The notes: generated by a model from the sequence alone, not told the origin. DNA of 64,000 nucleotides from Cristatella mucedo (GCA_009760855.2 WPIO01000035.1:791001-855000), one strand, 5' to 3'; counted from the first letter of the stretch, positions 23,740-34,410 are shown. Numbers and translations: made by a program.

Positions 23740-23775
<36 letters not shown>

Positions 23776-26228
23776 GCGGCGGCATAGCGTCGGGTACGCA
23801 GACGTGTCTGAGCACGGGGTCTTTACTCTGCTGCTCTGCTCAGCACCGCGCTCGGAGAGAGCGCCTTGACAAACTCGTCGGACTTCGCGGGAGCAGCGTC
23901 GCGGTCGCGGCCCCGCCCCCCGCCGTAGGCCTAGCCAGAGAATGCGCCACCCGCCACCGCCGAGGCAACTTGGCTGGCCGAGCCTCCGAGGCAACTCGCA
24001 GGCGCGACCTCGCCGAGGCTTCCCTCTCTCCGCTTGAGCGCCTTTCCGTCTGCGGCGCACGAGGCGCGCGCAGGGCTTCCCCGGCCTGCGTCACGCGGCT
24101 GCCAACGAGCGCCCTCCTCGGCGGGAACTCGCACCTGCCGCCTGGGAGCGACGGCGCCTCGACTGTCGCCTCGACTGTCACCTTTTCGGCGGCGCCGGTG
24201 CGGCGCTAAGCTAGGCGCTGCTCGTCTATTTTTAATTCGCCGATTCTTTCCCCAACGGCGAGCGCATCATAGCTTGAAAGATGGGGGCGATGCTGGTCTA
24301 CGACGTCTGCTGGAGCTGTACTGCTAAAGACAGACGGACCGAGACTCGCTGTCTCTCGACGTAACCGTTGCAGCGCGCTCGTCTCATTCGTTAGTTATTC
24401 TATTTACGCAGGAAATGGCAAGAGGCCTCTTCCGATGTGCGGCGCGGCGACGTCGAAAGTCAAGCCCGATTTTCCGCACTCGAACTATTCACTTCGTAGA
24501 GCGTCGGCGTTCAGCTGTTGCTCGCTGACGGACGTCTTCAATCGAATCAAATTACGCGCACGCGTCGCCGCAATTCCCGTGCTCGTTTATTTTTACCCGT
24601 TGAGTCTAACTTGTCCTCTTAAAAAGGCAGCGGTTCTCAGCCTGTGAGTCGCGACCCCTCTGTGGGGGTCGAACGACCCTTTCACAGGAGCCGCCTAAAA
24701 CCATCGGAAAACACGTTTTTCCACATCTCGCACACAATAATTTTACGGTCGGGTCGCCGCAACACGAGGAACTGTATTAAAGGGGTTGCGGCATTAGGAA
24801 GGCTGAGAGCTACCGTGACTAAAGGTCTGGTGAAGTAGGCGAGCTTGAGTCCGCAGCCTCGTTTGTGTGGCGGCGGAAGCGCATTGACGCTTACGCCTGT
24901 CGCTGCCGGCGCTTGCGATGGGCAGCATCGAATAGCACACAGCAGGACTCGAACCCACGACGACGGGTCGAGAAGAGCGAGCGTCGCCTCAGACCGAGGG
25001 GCAAAGCGTCCTCTCGAAAAGAAGTCGTATCCGTCGGCGCCCGACCGCAAGCGCACCGCCGTATCGCAGGTTCTGTGTACTTTGTGCGCGAAAGAGGCGC
25101 GCTATCGGCTAGCGACTTCGGCCTTCAGACGCCGCCGCCCGCCGCGGCCGCTCTCGGCCGCGCTCGAACGGAGGGGCGTCGTCGCATGCGCCGCGCGGTG
25201 GGCGCCGGGCCGGACGAGAATCCCGCTGCGCCGCCGGCCCGCGCCGCTTACCGCTGCCGTAGTCCTTTATGCATTTCAGCGCCAGCGATGCTTCTCCGTA
25301 GTCGCCGAAAGTTTCCGCCACCACAAAGTGCGCGCCCTCTTGAACGGCCCATTCTATTTGCTCCTAAGCGAGAACGAGCTCGTGCGCGTAAAGCGACGGC
25401 TCTGCGCCGCCGCCGCCGCCTCCAGCGACTCGCTCGCCGCAGACGCGCGCCATAAAGCTCTGCGTTCGCAAAGAAAAAGCGGTTCACGAGAAATCATTTT
25501 CGTTCGCTCGGCTCTCGCGCAAAGCCGCCGAGCCGGTTTGCGGCAGTGAAAAGCGACGCCCGTCTGACCTTGAAGATTTTCCTGCTCTCTTCTATGGCTT
25601 GGCCGTTTCCCGATTCGTACAGCGTCGTGTTGCAAATGTTTCCGGCCATGAGTGTGTCGGTCTTTTCGGCAATCTCGCGGGCCACTCGCAGAGCGGTCCG
25701 GTTCCACGACTCCAGCTCCTCCTCGCGGCCTATGAGCCGCAGCTTCTGGCGGTGAGCGTAGTACTGCGAAAAACGATTTCGCGCGATGAATGAAATGCAG
25801 TCAAGCAGCCACCGCCGCCGCAAGTTTAACAATAACAATTATAATAATAATAATAATAACAGTAATAATGCATTTGATATAGCGCCATCAGATAATTCAA
25901 TCTCTGTCTAGGCACTTTACATTTGCTGCAAAGGAGGCACGATCGAACGATTAGTGGTGGCATGCTCAATAAACAACAAGAATAACACCATTAGTGGTGA
26001 CATGCACAGGGTCTGCATGCAAATGTAGTTAATGACAGCATGCAACAGTGTCAGCACGCATAAGCACGCAAAGAACGAATCATATGGACTCAATCACTTT
26101 GCTCCGTCCCACGATTGAAGCTTTGGCATAGCTCTATTTATTCGCTAATATTTTAACGAGCGATGGCCGGTGCAATACGAAATGTATGCATAAGCTCCAG
26201 CCGTCTCGTGCAATATATGCAATATATG

Positions 26229-26273
<45 letters not shown>

Positions 26274-27925
26274 GATATATGCATAAGCTGTATCGAGCAG
26301 TATATATATGTATATATATATATATATATACTGCTCGATACAGCTTCTGCATATATATATATATTTATATATATATACATATATATATATATTGCATATA
26401 TTGCACGAGACGGCTGGAGCTTATGCATACATTTCGTATTGCACCGGCCATCGCTCGTAAAAAATAAAAAATAAAAAAAAATATATATATATATACCGTG
26501 CTAGCGAAAAGTTAGTGTTTCGTGCGGCTGTACTTACGGTGAACGCCAGCACTACGTCACTTCCGGCATGAACGAACTCTCGGTGGAGGCTCTTCACTAG
26601 GTCTGGATGCTTCAACACAACCTCGGGGACGTACGATCCAGCCTTCAGGTAGCCGCGGCGCTCGAACTCAAACAAATAGCCTTCGGCTGCTAGAACCTGC
26701 TCTCCATCGCGAAACCTCTCCAGCAAGCCTGCGAAATACGAAGAACGGATTTTCAGGTCTAGTCTCCAGAATTCAGCATTAATAGCGTGGAGCCCAGAAA
26801 TTAGCTAGATACTTGCTGACACTTAATTAGTTAGGAGAGCTGTCAGTGGGCTTGCATCTTCTCGCTGGCGCGCGCGTTGTCGAGGCAGTGAGCGTGGGCT
26901 TTTAGGAGGTGGCTTCTCAGCAGAGAGGTGACGTGGTGGGGTAGCGACGTGAGCGGCGTGCGTTGGCGGAGCCAGGGCTGACGCTTACAATCCAGGCCGG
27001 AAAGGGCACGCACGCTAAACCTCCTCGAAATATTTTTAGCACTCTACTAGGCTTCCCATTCAGCGCGCTCAACTAACATGCTAAGTCGTATCCATTGCTG
27101 GGATTCAAAGCTTATTCCAACGGAGGTGAATTCGGATAGGTTCTACAAATGGGGGTGGGCCAAATAGGACCGTGATTTCTTTAGGTATGCGCCGGAGAGA
27201 GGGTGCTGCTGTTGGACTTTGCCAGCAGCCAGAACGAACTCTTGCGTAGTCGGCGCATACTCGCACCGCAGTATTGCGTTTGTCTTGCTTTTCAAGTTAG
27301 AAAAGAAATAAATGGGCGTTCGATGGTATCTTAATTCCACGCCCTGTCTAGGTTTCCAAAGGAATTTATCAGCTTATGATGCCCTTGAATGAATGCACAA
27401 TCTGGGGCATGGACTTTGCGGTAATGGTGCCGCTGCAGAGGTGCCGGCTTTATTTGAGCTCGGTAGCCACGACCGTTCATTTTCCCGATGGTGAAGGCAT
27501 TACCAAAAGCTTCAAGCCCCGTGTGGACTCGAAGTCTCGTGCTTTTCTAAAATACGGAAAAAAGTGCGCCTGCTCGCGAAGCGAGAATCGTGTTCTGGGC
27601 TGAGTTTTACCTCTAAGGTTTTCGGCACCGAGTCCAGAGTCGAGCGGAATGCAGGGGCAGTATTGCACGCTGCCGAAAGCCTGACCGGGCTGAATATAAT
27701 GCAGGCGCGCGCGTCCGAAAATAGTTGCGCAACGCTTGAGACGCTTGACGCTCCACGGGTTATCTCTGTCAATCATCTGGCTGCTGCCGCTGCTGCTGCT
27801 GTGCAGCGGCTCTGCTCAATGTCGGCGAGGGCACGCTGGGGCGAAAGAACTAGAACGACGCCGAGCGGCTGCAAGCTGGCGAGCGAGCAGCTCGCTCCGG
27901 CAGATCCGGACTCACCCTTGACCAT
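18326..27925 (-). CDS. BHMT: Betaine-homocysteine S-methyltransferase-like enzyme (8 exons, complete)
   Basis: Exons on the minus strand: 27925-27916, 26728-26538, 25763-25569, 25363-25252, 23535-23354, 23104-23026, 20062-19885 and 18422-18326 (stop TAG). All introns are GT/AG, phases agree throughout, and the 1044 coding bases give 347 aa. The family transfers a methyl group from betaine or a related donor to homocysteine, making methionine in the cytosol. Landmarks are the substrate loop [18 protein letters not shown] (exon 2), [14 protein letters not shown] (exon 3), [13 protein letters not shown] (exon 4), the zinc ligands in GLNCG (exon 5) and GLCCG (exon 7), LPVPYRTT (exon 6) and the C-terminal YSPDLKQHF (exon 8). 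The three zinc-binding cysteines are present. It is shorter than vertebrate BHMT (about 400 aa), lacking the C-terminal oligomerisation arm, and has AEGY where vertebrate BHMT has DGGF. This fits the BHMT-like homologues of invertebrates and bacteria, so the methyl donor may differ from betaine. The first exon codes only MVK plus one base. Confidence 0.92.
18423..19884 (-). other. BHMT-like intron 7
   Basis: No other gene recognised. Next to the donor of exon 7 lies a (GTCGGC/GGC)n tract, listed separately. Short frames here, including arginine- or glycine-rich ones, are composition artefacts. Confidence 0.6.
19787..19876. repeat. GGC/GTCGGC trinucleotide-hexanucleotide repeat beside a splice donor
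   Basis: Repeats of gcgtcg and ggc run from about 19787 to 19876, ending 8 bp from the GTAAGT donor of BHMT-like exon 7 (intron side). The plus strand is G-rich and could form G-quadruplexes. Confidence 0.8.
20629..20652. repeat. (TA)n microsatellite
   Basis: About 12 TA units in BHMT-like intron 6. The flanking sequences 'tttatacattggcagaca' and 'atatacattggcagaca' are repeated on either side, so the microsatellite lies between two short direct repeats. Confidence 0.8.
20755..22330. repeat. Diverged 173-bp tandem repeat array with an inverted half
   Basis: The motif gatacagctgccatttc starts units at 20755, 20928, 21101, 21275 and 21448, a constant spacing of 173-174 bp. Other landmarks repeat within each unit (gcggttttgat, acccaccaaatttcatg, cctcagatggcccggg). 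From about 21720 the motif appears as its reverse complement (agctgtatcgcag at 21721, 22117 and 22283, a related form at 21789), with spacing near 165 bp. The array fills the middle of BHMT-like intron 6. Units are diverged, so it is old. Confidence 0.8.
22430..22625 (+). mobile_element. LINE 3'-end fragment
   Basis: Matches the final 190 bp of copy B: ccacacttgcatgctgaccc, catgctaccactaacc, then the hairpin gcgcctagaaagggattgag and the TTA-rich tail. Extreme 5' truncation. Lies in BHMT-like intron 6. Confidence 0.8.
23121..23195. repeat. (GA)n microsatellite at a splice acceptor
   Basis: About 37 perfect AG units. On the BHMT-like coding strand this reads (CT)n and ends 12 bp before the exon 6 acceptor CAG, so it forms a giant polypyrimidine tract. 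Confidence 0.95.
23743..23776. repeat. (GGC)n repeat
   Basis: About ten GGC units in BHMT-like intron 4, in a strongly CpG-rich stretch (22.8-25.5 kb). Poly-Arg/Gly/Ala frames over it are artefacts. Confidence 0.85.
24628..24817 (+). mobile_element. hAT superfamily MITE resembling SPIN/OposCharlie-type elements
   Basis: About 190 bp with imperfect terminal inverted repeats: left cagcggttctcagcctgtga, right reverse complement cacggtagctctcagcc. Interior blocks are gtcgcgacccctctgtgggg, gtcgaacgaccctttcacag, cctaaaaccatcggaaaaca, gaggaactgtattaaagggg and gcggcattaggaagg. From memory these closely follow the consensus of non-autonomous hAT elements abundant in rodents and other tetrapods (the group with SPIN and OC1), known for repeated horizontal transfer. 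It has no coding capacity. I could not define the expected 8-bp target duplication with certainty. Located in BHMT-like intron 4. Confidence 0.75.
24875..25015 (-). mobile_element. SINE-2 copy (degraded)
   Basis: The minus strand carries B-box-like gtgggttcgagtcctgctgt, the inner block gctgcccatcgcaagcgccg and gcgacaggcgtaagcgtcaa, in the same order as other SINE-2 copies. GC-shifted compared with the others. Lies in BHMT-like intron 4. Confidence 0.45.
25830..26095 (-). mobile_element. LINE 3'-end fragment
   Basis: ATT-rich tail (25830-25870), then on the minus strand the hairpin (gtgcctagacagagattg...gatggcgc) and UTR (tgcatgcagaccctgtgcatgtcaccactaat). Only the last 250 bp of the element is present. 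Lies in BHMT-like intron 2. Confidence 0.8.
26156..26458. repeat. Long AT-rich palindrome (about 303 bp)
   Basis: Outer arms acgagcgatggccggtgcaa... (26156 on) and its exact reverse complement ending at 26458 extend about 65 bp before entering (TA)n. A second, nested palindrome sits in the middle, with agctgtatcgagcagtatat (26285 on) facing its reverse complement near 26340. Nearly the whole block is self-complementary. Both strands give the same short open frames ([14 protein letters not shown]), a consequence of the symmetry. Located in BHMT-like intron 2, 80 bp downstream of exon 2. Confidence 0.9.
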
Positions 27926-27929
27926 CTTG

Positions 27930-28130
27930 AATGCGCACGGCGAGCGAGACCGACGGTTGACAGACAGAGCGGACGACGCAGATTGTGCGGGAGCGTAGCG
28001 AACGGCTCGGGCTGACAGCACCAATTGACGGCCGAGGCTGGCCGAGAAGCGGCGTAGCAAGCAAGTCACCGGGAGAAGCGCGCGGAGGGGGGACGGCGCG
28101 GAGGAGCGAAGATTAGCGATTCGAGTGCTC
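27930..28130 (-). promoter_or_regulatory. Presumed 5' UTR/promoter region of the BHMT-like gene
   Basis: GC/CpG-rich sequence immediately upstream of the ATG of coding exon 1. No TATA box or initiator was clear. The assignment is positional only. Confidence 0.3.
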
Positions 28131-28478
28131 AACGATCAGCGCCGTCGTCTTGCTATCTGAGCTGAATGAGCTATCGCTTATTTACTTAGATAGCGGTACT
28201 CCCTCTGAGCTTTCTTCTTCTTGATCGTGACGATGGTCTTACGTAAATGGGGCAGCCGGACGGTGGCCTCCAGTCTATTTGCCGCGGCGTCTACACGGTG
28301 GCTAGTCTTAGCTTATGCCCTACTTCGGTCTTCCCTTCTTGTAGAGGGTTTAAACGGGCAGTCTTCCTCTTTAAGTCTTGCTTCCTACTCGCTCCGCCCC
28401 CTAGAGTGATGGAGTGGAAGAATTGCTTTCGCCAGGGAGGTAGGAAACGGTCCTCCTCGATGCACCTCGTGGTGAATG

Positions 28479-30640
28479 TTAACATTCCGCGATTGTCTTT
28501 ATCGCCACCACCTCGTTATCCAATTTGTATATGACGAGCTCGTGGTATTCCATAAAACAGGGACTCTTGTCGAACGTTTCAACGATTGCTCCGCTCGTGC
28601 CGACTGCAATACTGTGCAACGAAACGAAGAAGGCGTGCCCTTGATGGTGACTATGATTGGTCATTAATTGCATCTTGCCTAAGTCTTGACCAATACGTAG
28701 AACGACGTTTAGCTTCTGCGTCTTCGGTAAGTCTTTCTTGAGTATCGAGCTGCCTCAGCCTTGGTGTCATGTACACCGAAGGCTCAAGTGGAGCAGAAGC
28801 TGGAGGGAAGCATGTTTGACACCGTAAGTGCAACACTTCCTGTACCTTCAGCTCTAAGGCGCTGGCCCATAGCAGCGAATTAGCGATTTGACAGTTCTTG
28901 CGCCAATAGCAGCAGCTCAGACTTATAGCTCGTAGAACCGTCGCGAACAGACTCCTAGCTCTCGGCAGCGATCGCCTTACATTAGTTAAAGTGCAACCGC
29001 TGTCGCTCTCGTTCAGTGTTGAGCTCAAAGAAAATCGAGTCCTGCGTTGCAGAATGGCAACGTTTTGTTAGTCAACAAAGGGTTGAGTTTCACTTTCGCT
29101 TCGTACCGCCGCATGCCACGACTACCTTGCGGGAGAAGGTCAACGTACAGCCCCCAATTCCCTAGCTACGACAGGCGCCGAACTTGGGCTTGGGTTCGGG
29201 TGTGCATGAACATAAACGCACGCATGCGGACACGCACGCACATGCAGCTTGGCCGCATCTTTTACGCGTTTCGTTTGGCTCTAGCCTCTAGAGTAGCAAT
29301 TAGGTATAGCTGCTGCTCGGCAACAAAAAATAATGGGTGGCTCATCCTAAAGACTCTTTTCTGTAGCCACAGGAGAGACGTGAAAGCTGCGTCTACACGA
29401 TCCGCCGTGCTTCTGTTCAGCTTCAGTCTCTCTCCAGTCTGCATCACCAGATGTCACCAAGACGGAAGGGGTTTCCATTGCTGGTGGAAATTGAACAAAG
29501 ACGGAGATGCTGAGCTCGGTCCTGCTTCTGGGCCAAGATGGTGGCAAGACCGAGCGAACGACCAATCACATTCGAGGGCGCGCCTTCATCGGTTTGAGAG
29601 GTGTGCTGGACGACTAGACTGGAGAAATCGTCGATGAGCTCCAAGAGATTCTCTGCTTATGGGAGTCTATGGGAATTCCTACAAGCTCTTCTTGGAGGGA
29701 TCAGATCATGAGGCGGCGGGGATAAAGGCTACCTCAGAAAGGCGTAGATTCATATTGAGACGAAGTCTGTTGGCTACCGAATGGGTACCGAAAGCCGCTT
29801 AGGCTGTGAGTTCGCTATACAAAACTCTCCTGCGTAACACCCACTTGGTCTTTATGACTTTGTGGAGTTACTGACGGAGATACATTACATTACATCTCGA
29901 GATGCTTAGAGGAGGGCCATTTTTAACTCCCTAACGAAAGCAATTTTCTCATTACCACTCTAGTGGTAATGCTAGTAGGTGACTATAAGGCTGTAGGCAG
30001 ACCAACCGTGTCAGCTCCATATGAAAAGGAAGATGGAAACAGAACAGGAGGAGAACAGAAGCACGGACGGACCGTGTAAACGCGGGTTTACCGGCGTCCG
30101 CGCAGCTGGCAGCTGGCGGTAAAGGACTGAATACTGCAGGACTTGAACCCCTGACCTAGAAAACGAATTACAAGCAGTTTACCTTTGGCTTATGGCCAGT
30201 TAACCGGCCAGAGCTCTGTAGAGCTACTGAAACCTCGGTTTGCGGCATCAACCAGATTGTTACTTCGATATATAACATTCGTGGCTCGCGAGTTATGATT
30301 ATTACATATTAGTTAGGTTAGGTATATGCATAAATGCATAAGTCATGTAATACTCACTCGGTTGCTCCCGAGGCTTTGAGGCTGGCAGTGGAGCTGTGTG
30401 CTCTGGAATGTGCCGAATGGAAACTGCTGTACGCCATGACTCGACGTGGACACCAGTATCCCGTCGTGACTGTCGATTCGACTGCTCTGCGATACGATTT
30501 GCTGTATTAAGGTACGAGCGCTCGTCGTCGCTGCCGCGTTCCATTACCATCGGAATGCCATCGTGTATCATCGGTGCTGCACCTACGAGCCTCAAGCAGG
30601 CGTCGCGACTCGCCGACTCAGGCCTCATGCGTACTTGACC
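28479..30640 (-). CDS. Unrecognised minus-strand gene, tentative exons
   Basis: Candidate exon 30640-30357 begins MRPESASRDACLRLVG and ends REQP at a strong A|GTGAGT donor (phase 1). It can join an exon from about 29653 to 29460 after gcag, giving NLLELIDDFSSLVVQHTSQ, NVIGRSLGLATILAQ and ending LCSISTSNGNPFRL at G|GTGACA (phase 1). A last piece, about 28638-28479, phase-compatible after ccatcaag, reads HAFFVSLHSIAVGTSG to VAIKTIAEC stop. Phases agree and the middle exon looks helical and protein-like. However, acceptors are weak, and a further exon could start at 31090 after the good acceptor ttggtctttcag. I do not recognise the family. It may be a real gene upstream of the BHMT-like gene on the same strand, or chance frames. 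Confidence 0.3.
29700..29890 (+). mobile_element. Second-family LINE 3' UTR fragment
   Basis: Shares with the start of the window the stretch tgaagtc.gttg...ccgaaagccgc.taggct.tgag.tcgctata and ends gacggagatacattacatta, like 630-650. The (ACATT)n-type end is the probable 3' terminus of that family. Confidence 0.45.
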
Positions 30641-30649
30641 GAGTCGGCA

Positions 30650-31762
30650 AGGACGAGCACCGTCACGATAGTGCTGTGCGTGCGGCCCAAGGGCATCAGT
30701 GCAGAAGCCGCTACAGCGAATTTGTAACACTGGCGACAGCTAGCAACGCCTAGCGGAAGTACGAAAGCGAGCGCTGCAGGGAAGCTGCTTCGGAAACTTG
30801 ATGGCGCTTCTCGTGAACGTCACTGAGCCAAGCGGCCGTGCCTAAACATGTTTGCTGCTGGCCACCCAAGCGTGCACTGCTGTCGGCGCCAAGCTGATTC
30901 AGCGGGTTCCAAATAGTTGCTCACTATAGTTTCGTGGCTGAACCTGAAGCCGGAATGGCACTTTCGTGGCGCTAGACTCTCCGTAGGGATATCGGTGTAC
31001 GAGTAATCGGTGTACGAGAAGACTGATGGGTCGTCGTCACGCTGTGAACTCTCGATGTCTGCTATCAAACACCACGCCATCAACCTGAAAGACCAAATCG
31101 ATGGATGCATTTCCAACCGACGGCGACTCTAGCGGCTGTTTTTCCGCGGCCGAATGGAAGCTTGAAGCGTAGCTATTGCGTACTTCCTATACTTCCCGCA
31201 GCTTATTGAATCGTATTTCCACGGTCATATCGTTAAGTACTGGCTACGCTATAGTGTGGAGACCAGAACCACAATCTGAATGCAAATAAAGATTGAAAAA
31301 TACATATTTTTGAATGTCGCCTATGATATTCAGGCTGGCCGATAAATATGTGTATTCTTTAAGCATACCGAAACTCCTCTCGCGCTTAGCCTTGGCCTTC
31401 AGCTGATGACTCAGCCTCAGAAGGTAGGTTCGCTTCGCGCCCTTTTTCACTTTGAGTCGTCATCGTGCAGGCAGTACGTGACCTTGGTGTAGACCTGACT
31501 TCCATCTACACCCCAGCTCCCACGCGGCTTGCTGCACCGACTTGAGCGCGAGTGAAAGCTACTTGAAAGGATTTTGCATCGCATTCTTGTCGCTGAACGC
31601 GGGTGTGCCACGGTGAGCCTGGCTCTCAGACATTAATTACTGTTCGAGTTGACTGGTTGGCGAGAGATAAAAGCACGGATAGAGACAAACTCACAGGTAC
31701 AGTTGTGTAAATGTACAGTAATCTGTAAATAAAAGACTAGATTGTGCTTGGTGATTACATTG

Positions 31763-31850
<88 letters not shown>

Positions 31851-33245
31851 AAATTGAGGACACAAGTAGATATAGAACAGATCGCTGGCACTTTAAACGC
31901 TTGCCGGATGACCGTATGTCAAATGGATCACTAGGAGAGCGAGATATAATGGAATCCCGTAAGTGGCATCGAATATACAAGAGAGTCGAGTTGGCCTTGT
32001 GTGGTCTGTTGAAGTTAGGGTTCAACGCTGAGGGAGTGTGAGAGGTGTCGCACCGTCTAGGAATTGCATTTCCTGCCGAGAATACTGCTATCAGATCTGA
32101 GCCCAAATGTTGTCTTGCATGAATTGCCCCAAAAAACAGTTGTTTTAAGTTCAGCGGACTATGCATCGGGAGGAAAACCTGGAGATGGCAAACGAAAGGA
32201 AAGCTATCTGCTAAGAGGACTTAACTGACCAAGGCGGGAGTAAGGTGTGGAGACGTGAACTGCTCTAGGTAGAAGTTGGCGCAAGATCATAGTAATAGAT
32301 CGACGATCTCTCCTTTGCTGTAACATATACCTCTAAATGCCTCAGCAATCCGTCAAAGAAATAGCCAATGCAATTGAACAAGGTTGTGACTGGTTATATT
32401 CCCAAGAAAGCAAAGTTATCAAACGAAAAATTCAAGCTTCACACCTCCGGCCAGAAGGTTAGAAGCAGGAATCTGCTGTCGTAGCCGTCGTCCTGTCACC
32501 AGCTGCAGACCGAGGCTACTGTCCGAGTTTTGAGCCGATTAACTTTAATACTATAACCGTAAAGATGTCGTGGCTAGCATCAGTGCTTTGTAAGAATGAA
32601 TTTGTTGACTTCGTTTCTAGGAGTATCACTCCTTAACAGAGAACCGAAGCTAGTCTCGATAATATTTGCTCGGTATTTGTGGGGGTAGCAGCGGTCGCAT
32701 CTAGCAGTGAGTAGCAGCCCTTGCGAGATGGGTAAATCGAAGGGTCATTGAACTTTTGCCCCATAGCAACTTTTCGTTCGCATATAAATAAGGTAGAGCG
32801 CTCTGATTACTGAAAGAGGGTGACTGAGTTCAAAAGATCCATAATGACTGTATATCCAAATATATTTTTGATTTAACCCAGCTTTTTTCCCCCTGTTTTT
32901 TCTGCCAGAAGCCAATGCAGGCCAAACTAATAGGCCCGTCTTCCCAGTTTGCAATCACTGGTGAGAGCAAGCGCGAGGCTGCACTCGTAAGGAATCGCGG
33001 CTGTCTCTCTTGTTTTAGGCCACGAGTCGAAGCAAGTGCTATCGGCTGATCGCTTAAGATGTAAGACAACGCTGACGCGTACACAGGTTCACGGTGTGCC
33101 TGGAGTGGCTTGTAAGATTGTAAATGGAACCACGAGGTACGCTATTTCTCGCTCGCACTTCTCGGCCCTGTGTACGCCAGCTACAAGCTGCGTGGCTGTC
33201 GAAGAGCTAGCTAGCGTCAGAGGAACGACAATTTGATTTATCGAA
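30650..33245. other. Mostly no recognised gene
   Basis: 30820-31090 has a minus frame starting after the acceptor ttggtctttcag and reading LMAWCLIADIESSQRDDD. It could be an exon of the unrecognised gene, but it ends in a stop at 30821. The rest, apart from the (GA)n at 31766-31847, holds nothing I can assign. Confidence 0.3.
31766..31847. repeat. (GA)n microsatellite
   Basis: About 40 perfect GA units. The left flank (agattgtgcttggtgattac) resembles minus-strand LINE sequence (agattgtgcttggcaatcac), so it may have arisen in a lost LINE copy. Confidence 0.9.
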
Positions 33246-33438
33246 CCAGCGACGATAAAACCAACTTGCTAGCTATGGGAAAAACAAGTGTGACTCGGAA
33301 ATTGAAAAAATTATTGCTCAAAATCGGCTCTGCCAGCACATCTCCTTTTGCATCTGCACGAAACCTGTCTTTTTCCAAAGTGACCTTTCACTAGATAACT
33401 GCATCAGCTCCATAGTTAACTCTGCCTACTTTCAGCTA

Positions 33439-33585
33439 ATAATATAATAATAATATAATTCATTTATATAGCGCCCCAAGAGAACTTAATCTCTATTCAG
33501 GCGCTTCACATATGCCTCGGGGTTCGAGCCCACGACCTCAGTGAGACCTTAGTCGGGGCGAGCACTTTAACCGCTAGACCAAACT
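33439..33585 (-). mobile_element. SINE-1 copy nested in LINE copy E
   Basis: Minus strand: tttggtctagcggttaaagt head, B box gtgggctcgaaccccgaggc, tail gaagcgcctgaatagagatt...cttggggcgctatataaatg and (AAT)n end. It splits the LINE sequence tttcagcta/catgacattg and is flanked by agcta at 33434-33438 and 33586-33590, the target-site duplication. Confidence 0.85.
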
Positions 33586-33836
33586 AGCTACATGACATTG
33601 CTAAAATTTGGGCTTTCTTAGACAAGGATACCACATATTAATTGGTCCAAACCTTTGTAACATCCCGTCTTGACTTACAAAACCTCTACAAGTCACTGCT
33701 TGCTGGTCTACCGACGTGTGCAATCACGTGCTTGCAGTTGGTGCAAAACTCTGTAGCTAGTCTTGTCTACAGTCAGCGCCACAGTTTCCACACCAAAATA
33801 ATTCTCACCAACCTGCACTGTCTCCCAATCAAGCAA

Positions 33837-33908
33837 TTTAAAGTCCCTAGAAAGAGATTGAGTTTTCTGAGTGTGCTATATAAAATGTATTATATTGTAT
33901 TATTGTTA
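33837..33908 (+). mobile_element. 72-bp LINE tail inserted in LINE copy E
   Basis: Interrupts the host LINE between aatcaagcaa and cgtatcgac, which are contiguous in copies B and D. The insert is only the 3' hairpin and tail (aaagtccctagaaagagatt... to tattgtta) of a related LINE, an extreme 5' truncation. Confidence 0.7.
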
Positions 33909-34410
33909 ACGTATCGACACGGTTGTGTCACTTACTTTTCGGTCCCTTCATTCTATGGCTCAAACCTACCTATTATAACTACTACTCCACCAGGCTAGGC
34001 ATCGTTTAACCCGTTGTCTGTCTCAAATCGTTTAAGTATGCCTTGTACGATCATTATATCCTTTGGAGACCGTGCCTTTAGTTCGTATGCTCCCAAAGAC
34101 TGAAATTCACTCCCGAATGACGTCACAACATCCGCTGACAGGGCGACATTTAAAAGAAGCTTAAAAAAGACCTGTTCGTTGCAGAATTTAGGGGGTCCTT
34201 AGGATTGGTCCTTCGTGTGCCTATGAATGCTGACACTGCTTGCTGCTGGTAACTGTATTTTCATGTTGACCCTACGCATGTCTCATCTAGTAATCTTATG
34301 CTTGACGAGATTGCACATGTTCCCACTAATCATTTGGTCATAATATATTTCCAGCATCTGCAAAGTACCTACACAAATATTCATTTTTCTGAGGGTTCTT
34401 ATGTATTATT

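Larger units (their letters stand above)
33246..34410 (+). mobile_element. Old LINE copy E, interrupted by later insertions
   Basis: Begins DDKTNLLAMGKTSVTRKLKK and covers the thumb region and 3' UTR of the main LINE group: LVQNSVASLVYSQRHS, LHCLPIKQ, then SFGDRAFSSYAPKD and the hairpin/tail near 34350-34410. It carries many frameshifts. A SINE-1 (33439-33585) and a short LINE tail (33837-33908) are nested inside. Older than copies A-C by divergence. Confidence 0.75.

Noticed and set aside
23340-24209. A 289-codon plus-strand frame and the many Arg/Ala/Gly-rich frames at 23.2-25.5 kb
   Set aside because: GC/CpG-rich sequence lacks stops in several frames at once. The supported coding here is the minus-strand BHMT-like exons 23535-23354 and 25363-25252.
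26153-26474. Ile-Tyr-rich proteins over the palindrome
   Set aside because: They arise from (TA)n and appear on both strands because of the symmetry.
29047-29637. A 196-codon plus-strand frame starting MQNGNVLLVNKG
   Set aside because: No domain or signal, and it overlaps the minus-strand candidate exon, which has better splice context. Neither is proven.
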